From NCBI GenBank assembly GCA_028288025.1, contig JAQBOM010000012.1, forward strand, positions 88,794 through 152,793: a stretch of 64,000 bases of DNA, written 5' to 3'. Position 1 is the stretch's first letter; every line of letters starts with the position of its first letter. The notes beneath the pieces were generated by a model. The model made no database searches, was not told the DNA's origin, and worked only from the letters and a program-made list of their open reading frames with translations. Source of the stretch: Mucilaginibacter sp. (GTDB lineage Bacteria > Bacteroidota > Bacteroidia > Sphingobacteriales > Sphingobacteriaceae). Of the stretch, positions 1 to 7,187 are shown one piece after another. Position numbers and translations under genes: made by a program.

Positions 1-143
1 CCGGCCATTAAACCGCCGGTGGTGCCACCGCTATAAGATTAAACGGAATGACACTCTTTATGTGGTTCAGGTATGTCAGCTTCTTAATGCCAAACGTAAA
101 CGAGCGACGAGGTTGCCGCGCTATCGCTCGCAATGACAAAGTT
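1..143. other. Left-edge spacer, no intact gene
   Basis: No complete gene is visible. Positions 17-30 form a short perfect hairpin (CGGTGG / CCACCG). Positions 109-138 are one arm of the dispersed GCAATGACA repeat family. Frame 1 reads PAIKPPVVPPL then stop, and a neighbouring frame reads YKIKRNDTLY, which resembles the start of a LysM motif. This could be the degraded end of a gene lying to the left, but the support is weak. Confidence 0.4.
109..138. repeat. Solo arm of the GCAATGACA inverted-repeat family
   Basis: The 30 bases ending in TCGCAATGACA closely match the right arm of the element at 27338-27367 (both contain TTGCCGCGCTATC). No partner arm was found within the visible sequence to the left, so it is a solo or truncated copy. 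It lies 6 bases beyond the 3' end of the minus-strand gene at 144-758. Confidence 0.6.
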
Positions 144-758
144 TTATAAGATTAATCGCATCTGCACCTTATACCCTGCCCGAAAAGTCTCCACTACCGA
201 TTTCGGCGTAAGTACTGTAACAACATGCCCCGGCAGCGGGAGGCTTTTCTCATATCCAAAAGGTGTCCACCGGAAAATTTTACTGTTAGCCACCAAATGA
301 GGTTCCCCGCCGATCTCAATAAATACACCGTCCGGCAGATCGCTCCCAATGGCTTCATAGGTTATTTTGCTACCATCTTTTGTTATACGTTCCGCATGTA
401 TGACTGCGTCGATCTTGGCGATGGCAACCTTGTGGTCAAAACCATATTGCGGGTTACCTTTTAGCCATGCTGTTTTAAAACGGCTGGCATCTTCGCGGCG
501 GCATTCAAAGCAGGGGCGGTGCCCGGCGGCAAAGGCGGTAGCCTCGTCCAAAAAGAACAATTCCGTCCACAGGTTTGGCGACATCACTTCGCGGTGCCGG
601 CCCTTGAACTGCAGCAAGCAGATGATCCAGGCCTGGTGTTTAAACGGCCGCAGGATGGTTTTGCCGCGCCCGTGCAACTGCCCGCGGTTCCCCAGCCACG
701 CTCCCCGCGCGCTGGTGGCGATGATATTGCCTTTGGGATCGACGCGGTTTTGAAGCAT
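144..758 (-). CDS. Conserved hypothetical protein with a CxxC motif
   Basis: This encodes a 204-residue soluble protein without a signal peptide or membrane segment. It looks like a conserved family present in several phyla, recalled from memory and not assigned a function. Visible hallmarks are an N-terminal VDPKGNIIATSARG stretch, a central ELFFLDEATAFAAGHRP block (about residues 66-82) and C83-F-E-C86, which could bind a metal. The ATG start gives a full N-terminal motif, so it is probably correct. Upstream (759-894) is a heptad repeat spacer, so the gene appears to stand alone. Function unknown. Confidence 0.75.
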   Translation of the reverse strand: MLQNRVDPKGNIIATSARGAWLGNRGQLHGRGKTILRPFKHQAWIICLLQFKGRHREVMSPNLWTELFFLDEATAFAAGHRPCFECRREDASRFKTAWLKGNPQYGFDHKVAIAKIDAVIHAERITKDGSKITYEAIGSDLPDGVFIEIGGEPHLVANSKIFRWTPFGYEKSLPLPGHVVTVLTPKSVVETFRAGYKVQMRLIL

Positions 759-796
759 GTTAATTATAAAGTGTGAATTAAGAGCAAGATATTAGA

Positions 797-854
797 ATCA
801 AGAATTAAGAACCAAGAACCAAGATAAAAAGAATCAAGAACCAGGACAAAAAGA
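797..854. repeat. Heptad tandem array (AYYAAGA)
   Basis: About eight tandem units: ATCAAGA, ATTAAGA, ACCAAGA, ACCAAGA, TAAAAAGA, ATCAAGA, ACCAGGA, CAAAAAGA. Six are exactly 7 bp and two are 8 bp. The array fills most of the spacer between two genes. Similar arrays with other consensus sequences occur elsewhere in the window. Confidence 0.85.
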
Positions 855-894
855 GAAATCAGGTCATTTTGAGGGCCATTATTGGTAGAGAAAA

Positions 895-1581
895 TTATTT
901 TATCTTCCTGAATGCCTTGAGCTCGCTAATTGTTACCGCGTCCATTTTTTCTATCGCGATGGTGAAGGCTATGCTGCTTACCGACCGGATATGTTGTTTA
1001 AGCCAGGGCAGCGTTTCATTTGGGTACACGGTATGCAGCTCGCGCAAGGCCCAGCCAACACCTTTTTGTACATAATATTCCTTGTCGGTCAATAAAGGCG
1101 TAATCAGCTGCTCTATTTCACTAAAGGTGGGGTATTGCTTTTTTGTACGGCTGTAGTATAACAGCGAAACCACGGATTGTCTCCGCTTCCACAGATCGTT
1201 GTCAGTATTCCATTTTTTAAGTTGCTCATACACTTCTTTTGGTGCTATGGCCAGTATTTTGGTGTATATTTTTGCCAGCGCGTCGCAAAGCCCCCAGTCG
1301 TCCACTTGGTCCTGCCAATGGACAATAACCGGCCACATTTCCCGCAGCTCCGCTTCCTTTTTGATGTGCCGTTCCAGGAAAAAGTAAGCATGCAGCCGGA
1401 GCCAGAAGCTATCTTCTGTGCGCCATAGCTCATCCCATATAGCTAACTGTACGGCAAAAGGCAGGCCCGAAAAAGAATAGGCACGTTTGGACTCCAGCCG
1501 GTGCGTGGGCACATTCCCCCACACAGCGCCGATATGCGCCCGCACTTCCTGCACCTGGACCTGGTAATTCGTTTTTTTCAT
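895..1581 (-). CDS. AlkD-like DNA alkylation repair protein
   Basis: This encodes a 228-residue all-helical protein of the AlkD/HEAT-like repeat family, whose characterized members are DNA glycosylases that excise bulky or positively charged alkylated bases. Diagnostic segments are DDWGLCDALAKIY, the basic LWKRRQSVVSLLYY helix and YYVQKGVGWALRELH, in the family's usual order. An ATG 33 bases further upstream (at 1614) would add MPILVVRTSIA, which does not look native; the ATG at 1581 giving MKKTNYQ is preferred. The N-terminal part shows a plausible family signature (KRAYSFSGLP). Family assignment is from motif recognition, and activity on a given lesion is inference. Confidence 0.85.
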   Translation of the reverse strand: MKKTNYQVQVQEVRAHIGAVWGNVPTHRLESKRAYSFSGLPFAVQLAIWDELWRTEDSFWLRLHAYFFLERHIKKEAELREMWPVIVHWQDQVDDWGLCDALAKIYTKILAIAPKEVYEQLKKWNTDNDLWKRRQSVVSLLYYSRTKKQYPTFSEIEQLITPLLTDKEYYVQKGVGWALRELHTVYPNETLPWLKQHIRSVSSIAFTIAIEKMDAVTISELKAFRKIK

Positions 1582-1708
1582 CGCAATGGAAGTTCTGACA
1601 ACTAATATAGGCAACTATCAAATAACTTGTAAACCAATAGTTCTTCCGGCAATGCCCTGCTTTGCCCAGCGAAAAAACTCAATTGTTCCATATCACTTTC
1701 CTTTTTCC

Positions 1709-1984
1709 CTATAATACATCCGTGTAATTGATAATAAACCTGGCTACCTGTTCCTGCTCGGCAATGGAAAGCACCTCGCCGTCATATATCCAGTAACCAT
1801 CCGCGTCGAAAAGCACCCGGCCCAGGTCGTCCGGGTTTTGGTCGAAGGCAGTGTAGAGCTGGTAACAAAGCACCGCGCCGCTATTTTTAACATCGGGCAC
1901 CACGCGTACGACCTCGTCGGGCCCGTGTTTGCGTTTTACCCAGGCTTTGGCCTCGTGTGTCAAAGCGGTTTTATGCATTATCAT
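1709..1984 (-). CDS. Small conserved hypothetical protein
   Basis: This encodes a 91-residue soluble acidic protein; an internal ATG two codons in (1978) is an equally possible start. It has no recognised domain, signal peptide or membrane segment. Codon use and GC-rich third positions match the neighbours, which favours a real gene. Unknown function. The 328-bp region upstream holds a large inverted repeat and then the arsR promoter, so the gene is not in an operon with its right-hand neighbour. Confidence 0.6.
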   Translation of the reverse strand: MIMHKTALTHEAKAWVKRKHGPDEVVRVVPDVKNSGAVLCYQLYTAFDQNPDDLGRVLFDADGYWIYDGEVLSIAEQEQVARFIINYTDVL

Positions 1985-2057
1985 ACAACAAAGGTGAAAT
2001 AATTTGCGATAAAAATACTAAAAATATTAGTAAAATAAAATCTCCCTATTCTCCGCG

Positions 2058-2243
2058 CGTCATTGCGAGGAACGAAGCAATCTCTGAACTGCGCAGGTCG
2101 GGGAGAAAGATGTTGGTGGGGAGAGAAAGCCACTTTTCACAGGGGGGTTCGTTGAGCCAGGCGGTAAGCTGCATTTCGTTCCACAAAGGCTTAAGGTTCA
2201 TCGATTAGCATGTGTAGAGATTGCTTCGTTCCTCGCAATGACG
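2058..2243. repeat. Inverted-repeat element, GCAATGACG family (copy 1)
   Basis: Perfect 28-bp arms at 2058-2085 and 2216-2243 (the right arm contains TTCGTTCCTCGCAATGACG) flank about 130 bp of non-coding sequence. Part of the interior (TTAAGGTTCATCGATTA, near 2190-2207) is a near reverse complement of the interior of the copy at 32794-32945, so the two elements share more than their arms. No open reading frame of note lies inside. It occupies most of the 1985-2312 spacer. It resembles a non-autonomous MITE/REPIN-type element. Confidence 0.85.
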
Positions 2244-2260
2244 AAAAAAAATAAAATAAA

Positions 2261-2308
2261 TTTGCGCAACTGAATAGTTGCATATATATTTGCAACTGAA
2301 TGATTGCA
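2261..2308 (+). promoter_or_regulatory. arsR promoter with two palindromic operators
   Basis: A textbook Bacteroidota promoter: TTTG at 2261-2264, a 20-bp gap, then TATATTTG at 2285-2292. Two copies of GCAACTGAATRRTTGCA lie at 2266-2282 and 2292-2308. The first is an inverted repeat (GCAACT/AGTTGC) between the -33 and -7 boxes, and the second overlaps the expected transcription start. This placement is what an autorepressing ArsR-family regulator would use. The predicted 5' leader before the ATG at 2313 is very short. Confidence 0.7.
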
Positions 2309-2312
2309 AATT

Positions 2313-2636
2313 ATGATCAGACGAGATGTATTCCAGGCTATTGCCGACCCCACGCGCCGGGCCATCCTGGCGTTGCTGGCCCTGCACGCCATGACACCCA
2401 ATGCCCTTGCCGAACACTTCGACAGCAGCAGGCAGGCCATATCAAAACACATTAAAATACTCACCGAGTGCCAGCTGCTTAACCAAAAGCAAACCGGCCG
2501 GGAGATACATTACCATTTTAACCCGCAGAAAATGAAAGAAGTAGACGTATGGATGGAGCAGTTTCGCGTATTGTGGGAAAAACGCTTCAATAAACTGGAC
2601 GAAATATTAAAAAACCAACAAAATAAACAGTCATGA
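2313..2636 (+). CDS. ArsR-family winged-helix transcriptional regulator
   Basis: This encodes a 107-residue metalloregulator-type winged-helix protein. The N-terminus [20 protein letters not shown] and the recognition helix [13 protein letters not shown] are typical of the ArsR subfamily paired with SRPBCC proteins. No metal-binding cysteine pair is visible, so the inducer is probably not arsenite. A TTG nine bases upstream is possible, but ATG at 2313 gives the canonical N-terminus. Its stop codon overlaps the next start (ATGA, 2633-2636), so the two genes are translationally coupled. Tandem palindromes in its promoter suggest autorepression. Confidence 0.9.
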   Translation: MIRRDVFQAIADPTRRAILALLALHAMTPNALAEHFDSSRQAISKHIKILTECQLLNQKQTGREIHYHFNPQKMKEVDVWMEQFRVLWEKRFNKLDEILKNQQNKQS

Positions 2637-3130
2637 TAACAAAAGAAACCGTCTTTAATAAAGACCTACAAAACAAAAAACTAACTATCGTGCGCGCGTT
2701 TGACGCGCCGCTGCCACTGGTTTGGAACGCCTGGACCAACCCCGCGATACTCGACCAGTGGTGGGCGCCCCAACCCTGGCGGGCCGAAACAAAAACCATG
2801 GATTTTAGGGAAGGCGGTTTCCGGCTGTACAATATGAAAGGGCCGGCCGGGGATGTCTCGTGGTGTAAAGAAGGGTATAAAACCATCGAGCCGCAAAAAC
2901 TTATCGTTAATGATGCGATATTTTGTGACGAAAATGGCGTGTATGACCCAGCTTTCCCGGTGATGTACTGGAATAAGCAATTCAGCCAAACGGGCGACGA
3001 AACGACCGTTAACGTTGAGATCACTTTCGACAGCGAATCGGATATGGAAACGCTCATCAAAATGGGCTTCCGCGAAGGCTTTACAATGGGTCTGGATAAC
3101 CTGGAGCGGTATTTAAGCACGCAGAGATAG
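2633..3130 (+). CDS. SRPBCC-family protein (AHSA1-like)
   Basis: This encodes a 165-residue START/Bet v1-fold protein of the AHSA1 (activator of Hsp90 ATPase C-terminal-like) family, which forms a hydrophobic ligand cavity. Diagnostic features are [16 protein letters not shown] and QWWAPQPW near the N-terminus, [14 protein letters not shown] in the middle and a C-terminal helix with [17 protein letters not shown]. It overlaps the ArsR gene by 4 bp. ArsR/SRPBCC pairs are common; the ligand and physiological role are usually unknown, and nothing here identifies them. Confidence 0.88.
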   Translation: MITKETVFNKDLQNKKLTIVRAFDAPLPLVWNAWTNPAILDQWWAPQPWRAETKTMDFREGGFRLYNMKGPAGDVSWCKEGYKTIEPQKLIVNDAIFCDENGVYDPAFPVMYWNKQFSQTGDETTVNVEITFDSESDMETLIKMGFREGFTMGLDNLERYLSTQR

Positions 3131-3315
3131 AGAATAGTTGTTTAAAAAACGAGGTATCTGTATTACCCGCTTAAATACTATTTGTATTATTAATTGAGGT
3201 GAAGCTACTGTAGTTTTTGTAGTAGGTGTAGCACTGTAGCAGCGCTACACCTGTATCACCTGTATCTCCGTATCAGTGATACACTGATACAGCATTATGC
3301 TTTAGTCAGAGATTT
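3131..3315. repeat. Spacer with short palindromes and degenerate CTGTATC repeats
   Basis: Between the SRPBCC gene and a conserved-looking element, the spacer holds AGGTGTAGC...GCTACACCT (9-bp arms, near 3220-3250) and GTATCAGTG ata CACTGATAC (near 3269-3290), joined by repeated CTGTATC units. The hairpins could act as terminators for the arsR operon, though they lack a strong T-run. No gene is seen. Confidence 0.45.
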
Positions 3316-3400
3316 GGGCGTTTCCATGCGGGCCGGGCTGTACGCTCATACGCCTTCAGGCATTACGCGCCGGGCCGGTATCCGCTGCCATCCCTAACGC
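3316..3400. repeat. GGGCGTTT...ATCCCTAACGC intergenic element
   Basis: An approximately 85-bp GC-rich element beginning GGGCGTTTCCATGCGGG and ending CTGCCATCCCTAACGC, with internal repeats of GCCGGGC and TACGC. I recall similar elements in intergenic regions of other Bacteroidota, but cannot check. Its right end supplies the stop codon (TAG) of the minus-strand PfkB gene, so the gene ends inside the repeat. Confidence 0.55.
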
Positions 3401-4257
3401 AAAACCGCCATTACATCATGCTCTGTCCCCGTAAACGGCCCCGGCGATTCCATTTTCAGGCTGGCCATGGCGGCGGCAAATTCGCCGGCTTGCTGTATGC
3501 TGGCACCTTTTGTACGGCGGTAAAGATACCCGGCCATATAGGTGTCCCCACATCCGGTTGCATCCACGATGATTTTCGGCCGGTAAGCGGGAATGATGTA
3601 AAACACGCCGTCGCTGTAAATAAATGATCCCTGGCTGCCGTTTGTTATCACTATTTCCTGTACGCCCCAATCTGCCAGCTGCTTTGCGCCTTCGCGTGGG
3701 TTTGCGCGGCCTGTTAGCGCCTGTAGTTCGGCCTCGTCGGCTTTAACAATGTTTACGTATTGCAGTGCTTCCTTTTTTTCCGGCCAGTCGGTAGGATACA
3801 CCTTATGGTTTACTACTTTTCGTAAGTATCCCTGCACATCCAGGCTCACCCGGCCCTTTGCGGCCAGGAATTTTATCACATCAACGGGAATATCGTCCGC
3901 CAGCAGCGGCCCCAGGTGAAATACCCGTGTATTGATATTCTGCAACTCCTTAACGGTAAAAGGATCCGCCGTTTGCAAAACATTTTGCGTGCGATCATCC
4001 TGGTTTTCGGCATAGATGTTCTCGAAATAAACAGTGTGCGTGCTTTCAGCAGCCTCTACCTTAATGCCTTGTGCGTGCAAAGCATCGACATAACCCATTT
4101 CGGCATTAGCTAATTTGGTAACTAATATATACCTGGTATCTAATTTACCAATCGCGTTCGAAAAGTAATAAGCTGTTCCGCCCGGCATGTGCAGTGTGGC
4201 GGTAGTGGTCACCACTTTGTCGGATGTGATGTGGCCGATGCAGCAGATATCATACAT
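3394..4257 (-). CDS. PfkB-family carbohydrate/nucleoside kinase
   Basis: This encodes a 287-residue ribokinase-fold enzyme that phosphorylates a sugar or nucleoside hydroxyl using ATP. Visible are the MPGGTAYYFSNAIGKL sugar-binding N-terminal region (about residues 24-39), NIVKADEAEL (about 169-178) and the anion hole/catalytic signature DATGCGDTYMAGYL with catalytic Asp about residue 238. The lid region is short, and the substrate cannot be read from sequence. The start at 4257 gives a complete first beta-strand (YDICCIGHI). It is monocistronic and divergent from the ATP-grasp operon, with its stop codon inside the repeat at 3316-3400. Confidence 0.88.
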   Translation of the reverse strand: MYDICCIGHITSDKVVTTTATLHMPGGTAYYFSNAIGKLDTRYILVTKLANAEMGYVDALHAQGIKVEAAESTHTVYFENIYAENQDDRTQNVLQTADPFTVKELQNINTRVFHLGPLLADDIPVDVIKFLAAKGRVSLDVQGYLRKVVNHKVYPTDWPEKKEALQYVNIVKADEAELQALTGRANPREGAKQLADWGVQEIVITNGSQGSFIYSDGVFYIIPAYRPKIIVDATGCGDTYMAGYLYRRTKGASIQQAGEFAAAMASLKMESPGPFTGTEHDVMAVLR

Positions 4258-4472
4258 GCAGGTAAGATAACGATTTATTCTTTTTTGTCATGCTACCGAT
4301 AGTGAAAGCATCTTTCACCTCCTGTTAATTATAATATTCACCACCAAAAACCGAAAACATTAAAAAATCAACAAAATAATTCCCCAATCATTCGTTTTTA
4401 TTCAAAAACAGTTCATAAATTACGGTGTTTAGAGTAACTGGTTACTGTACCGCTAATTTTGGGTGTTTTTTT

Positions 4473-6026
4473 ATGCATGAATCAGCTTATTTTGATAAAT
4501 ATAGCCCCATCAACGGCGTTTGGGATGAAATGTACGGTTCGGATGCCAATGTGCGCGACCATTACCGCAAGGTGATCGATTACATTTCGGGCGAATCAGC
4601 TGATGATCTTAACAAAAAGGAGGAGCTTGCCAAACGCTTGTTCATGAGCCAGGGCATCACTTTCACCGTTTATAACAGCGGCGAGGGTATCGAAAAAATA
4701 TTCCCGTTTGATATTATCCCCCGCATCATCACCGCGAAGGAATGGGAGTTTGTTGAAAAGGGTATCAAGCAGCGGCTAACCGCGCTCAACCTGTTTATCA
4801 AGGATGTTTATCACAACCAATTTATCATTAAGGACGGCATTGTCCCGATTGATATCATTTATAGCTGTCCGCATTTTTTGCGCGAGATGTACCACCTGCA
4901 GGTGCCGTATGACATTTATGTGCACATATCCGGAATCGATATCATCCGCGATCACGACGGTACTTTTTATGTGCTCGAAGATAATCTTCGCACCCCATCG
5001 GGCGTAAGCTATATGCTCGAGAACCGCGAGATCACCAAGCGCCTTTTCCCCGACCTGCTCCCGCAATGCGGCGTGCGCAGCGTAACGGAATATCCGACTA
5101 TATTGTATAAAAACCTGCTGGCATTATCGCCGCGGCAAATACATAACCCGACGATCGTGTTATTGAGCCCAGGCATATATAACTCGGCTTATTTTGAACA
5201 CACTACGCTTGCCCGTTTAATGGGTGTAGAGCTGGTTGAAGGGCGCGATATGGTCGTCAAAAACCATAAAGTATATATGAAAACCACCACCGGCCTGCAG
5301 CAGGTAGATGTAATATACCGCCGTGTTGACGATGAATACCTCGACCCGCTGGTGTTTAACCCGCAAAGTATGCTGGGTGTGGCCGGCATTATGGGCGCCT
5401 ACCGCAAAGGAAACGTGGCTATTGTAAATGCCATCGGTACCGGCGTTGCGGATGACAAGGCCGTTTATGTTTATGTGCCCGAAATGATCAAATATTATTT
5501 AAACGAGGAGCCGATCCTGAAAAATGTACCTACGCACCAACTTGGGCATACTGACGAACGGGAGTATGTGTTTAAGAACATCAATAAAATGGTGATCAAA
5601 AAAACCAACGGGAGCGGCGGTTACGGTATGCTGATGGGTCATGCGGCTACGGAACGGGAAATTGAAGATTACAAACTTGAAATATTAAAGGAGCCGCGAA
5701 ATTTTATCGCCCAGCCAACCATCAGCCTGTCGGCCGCGCCGTGCTATATGCAAGGCGAGCTACAGCCAAGGCGAATCGATCTGCGGCCATATGCTTTGTT
5801 CGGGCCGGATGGAATCGAGATCGTGCCCGGTGGCTTAACACGCGTGGCCCTTAAGGAAGGTTCGCTGGTGGTAAACAGCTCACAGGGCGGCGGCAGCAAG
5901 GATACATGGGTGCTTGGCGCCCCGGTAATCAAGGCACAAAGGCAAAAGATAAAGGCAGAGTTGAAACCGCAGCCCGAAAAAAAGGTGAAAGGCGAAAGGT
6001 CAAAGGTGAAAGGTAAGGGTAAATGA
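4473..6026 (+). CDS. Circularly permuted ATP-grasp protein
   Basis: This encodes a 517-residue member of the circularly permuted ATP-grasp family (former DUF404/DUF407), predicted amide-bond ligases that act on peptides or small metabolites. Hallmarks are YNSGEGIEKIFPFD, EDNLRTPSGVSYM (about residues 169-181), VIKKTNGSGGYGM and QPTISLSAAP. A GTG start 48 bases upstream is possible but adds an unlikely N-terminus; ATG at 4473 (MHESAYFDKY) fits the family. The C-terminus (KVKGERSKVKGKGK) is encoded by a 7-bp tandem repeat and is probably a non-functional tail. It is first gene of a three-gene set with the alpha-E and transglutaminase genes, a conserved association predicted to make and process a peptide-like product; the product is unknown. 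Confidence 0.9.
   Translation: MHESAYFDKYSPINGVWDEMYGSDANVRDHYRKVIDYISGESADDLNKKEELAKRLFMSQGITFTVYNSGEGIEKIFPFDIIPRIITAKEWEFVEKGIKQRLTALNLFIKDVYHNQFIIKDGIVPIDIIYSCPHFLREMYHLQVPYDIYVHISGIDIIRDHDGTFYVLEDNLRTPSGVSYMLENREITKRLFPDLLPQCGVRSVTEYPTILYKNLLALSPRQIHNPTIVLLSPGIYNSAYFEHTTLARLMGVELVEGRDMVVKNHKVYMKTTTGLQQVDVIYRRVDDEYLDPLVFNPQSMLGVAGIMGAYRKGNVAIVNAIGTGVADDKAVYVYVPEMIKYYLNEEPILKNVPTHQLGHTDEREYVFKNINKMVIKKTNGSGGYGMLMGHAATEREIEDYKLEILKEPRNFIAQPTISLSAAPCYMQGELQPRRIDLRPYALFGPDGIEIVPGGLTRVALKEGSLVVNSSQGGGSKDTWVLGAPVIKAQRQKIKAELKPQPEKKVKGERSKVKGKGK
5982..6016 (+). repeat. Heptad array in the 3' end of the ATP-grasp gene
   Basis: Five perfect 7-bp units, AAGGTGA, AAGGCGA, AAGGTCA, AAGGTGA, AAGGTAA, lie just before the stop codon at 6024-6026. 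Because 7 is not a multiple of 3 the array is read in rotating frames, giving a lysine-rich repeat of 7 residues. The array probably extended or replaced the native C-terminus. Confidence 0.85.
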
Positions 6027-6037
6027 AAAAGAAATCC

Positions 6038-6170
6038 GATCGCACACATGCGGGAGAAAATCCAACATCCGAAATGAAAATAATAAATTCGAAATCGAAA
6101 ATCCGAAACGGCGAAGCCTTCTTGAGTGCCTTAAAAAAACAACTAACCTCGAAAAATCCGAAATCAAAAG
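6038..6170. repeat. ATCCGAAAT-rich spacer with an imperfect palindrome
   Basis: The spacer between the ATP-grasp and alpha-E genes starts with GATCGCACACATGCGGGAG and continues with irregular ATCCGAAAT/TCGAAATC repeats. The first part closely matches the spacer at 9820-9858, where the palindrome is perfect. No terminator with a T-run is apparent, so read-through into the alpha-E gene remains plausible. Confidence 0.6.
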
Positions 6171-7106
6171 ATGTTAAGTAGGGTAGCAGCAAGTTTTTAT
6201 TGGTTAAGCCGTTACATCGAACGCAGCGATGGTATGCTGCGCATGCTCAAAATTAATTACGCCTCTTCGCAGGACACGGTGCAGGAATTTACATGGGAAC
6301 CGGTCATCCGGATATTTGCCGGGTCGGACGAGGATGATGCGGAAAAGCTGCAGAACGACAGTAGGGCTGTGCTCAAATACATGGTTACCGGCAAGGAAAA
6401 CGGCAATTCGATTTTAAATATTATTACGCTGGCGCGCGAAAACGCCCGTGGGGTACAGGAGCATATACCAAAGGATCTTTGGCTATGTTTAAATGAATAT
6501 TATCATACTGTAATTGATCCGAAGCTCGAAAAAGCATTACAGCGCGACGACCCGATCAGCGTGCTGGATGTACTGATCAAGCAGGTGATGCTTTATTACG
6601 GCACGGTGGAAATAACTATGGAAAGGGGAGAGGGGCGCAGTTTTATGAACATAGGCAAATACCTGGAGCGGGCCATACAGTCGGTGGATATCCTCGATAC
6701 CAAATTCGGCTCGGTAAGCGATAACCCCGACCTGTTGACTGATACCAGCTATTGGAAACACCTTTTACTTTCGTTGGGTGGGTACGAACTGTACCTAAAA
6801 ACCTACCGCGAAGGCTTCGAAGCCAGCAATATACTGGAGCAGGTGGTGTTGAACAATGATTTTCCGCGGTCGGTTATTTATTCGGTGAACAACATCCTGC
6901 GGTATTTTGACAGGTTAAAGAATGACAGTAACGTGGAGGATTTTCGCGAAATGTCATTCCAGATCGGCCGACTGGAGAGCCGGATCAAATACAGTTCGGT
7001 TAAAAGTATTGAGCAGGACGGCCTGCACGCCTTCCTGACGCAGATCAGGAGCGGATTGTACGGAATAGGTAACTCACTGAACGAACATTATTTTGCAAAT
7101 TCTTAA
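6171..7106 (+). CDS. Alpha-E domain protein
   Basis: This encodes a 311-residue all-helical protein of the alpha-E (former DUF403) family. Characteristic features are the N-terminal LSRVAASFYWLSRYIERSDGMLR and the conserved glutamates and arginines spaced through MERGEGRSFMNIGKYLERA (about residues 149-167). The family is strongly linked to circularly permuted ATP-grasp and transglutaminase genes, as here, and is presumed to be a partner or accessory enzyme in the same peptide-modification pathway. No catalytic activity is established. The start codon follows a repeat-rich spacer of about 145 bp; no internal promoter was recognised. Confidence 0.9.
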   Translation: MLSRVAASFYWLSRYIERSDGMLRMLKINYASSQDTVQEFTWEPVIRIFAGSDEDDAEKLQNDSRAVLKYMVTGKENGNSILNIITLARENARGVQEHIPKDLWLCLNEYYHTVIDPKLEKALQRDDPISVLDVLIKQVMLYYGTVEITMERGEGRSFMNIGKYLERAIQSVDILDTKFGSVSDNPDLLTDTSYWKHLLLSLGGYELYLKTYREGFEASNILEQVVLNNDFPRSVIYSVNNILRYFDRLKNDSNVEDFREMSFQIGRLESRIKYSSVKSIEQDGLHAFLTQIRSGLYGIGNSLNEHYFANS

Positions 7107-7108
7107 AG

Positions 7109-7185
7109 AGTCAGGAAAGTCAGGAAAGTTCGAAAAAAAAAGTACTATTTTCAAATCACTAAATCAATAATTCACTAATTAAAAG
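7109..7185. repeat. 9-bp and 8-bp tandem repeats between alpha-E and transglutaminase genes
   Basis: Two AGTCAGGAA units (7109-7126) are followed, after an A-run, by three 8-bp units AATCACTA, AATCAATA, ATTCACTA (7154-7177) and a partial fourth. The array ends 2 bases before the transglutaminase start at 7188. Confidence 0.75.
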
Positions 7186-7187
7186 CG

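Noticed and set aside
367..753. Long plus-strand ORF opposite the 204-residue gene
   Set aside because: It is the antisense frame of 144-758; the minus frame has conserved-protein features and this one does not.
797..854. Tandem repeats as a CRISPR array
   Set aside because: Units are 7 bp and contiguous, without spacers or cas genes.
2058..2243. Inverted-repeat element as an insertion sequence
   Set aside because: It is under 200 bp and encodes no transposase; described as a non-autonomous repeat instead.
2587..3120. Minus-strand ORF of 177 codons opposite the SRPBCC gene
   Set aside because: Shadow of 2633-3130, which has clear AHSA1-like motifs and an ATGA overlap with arsR.
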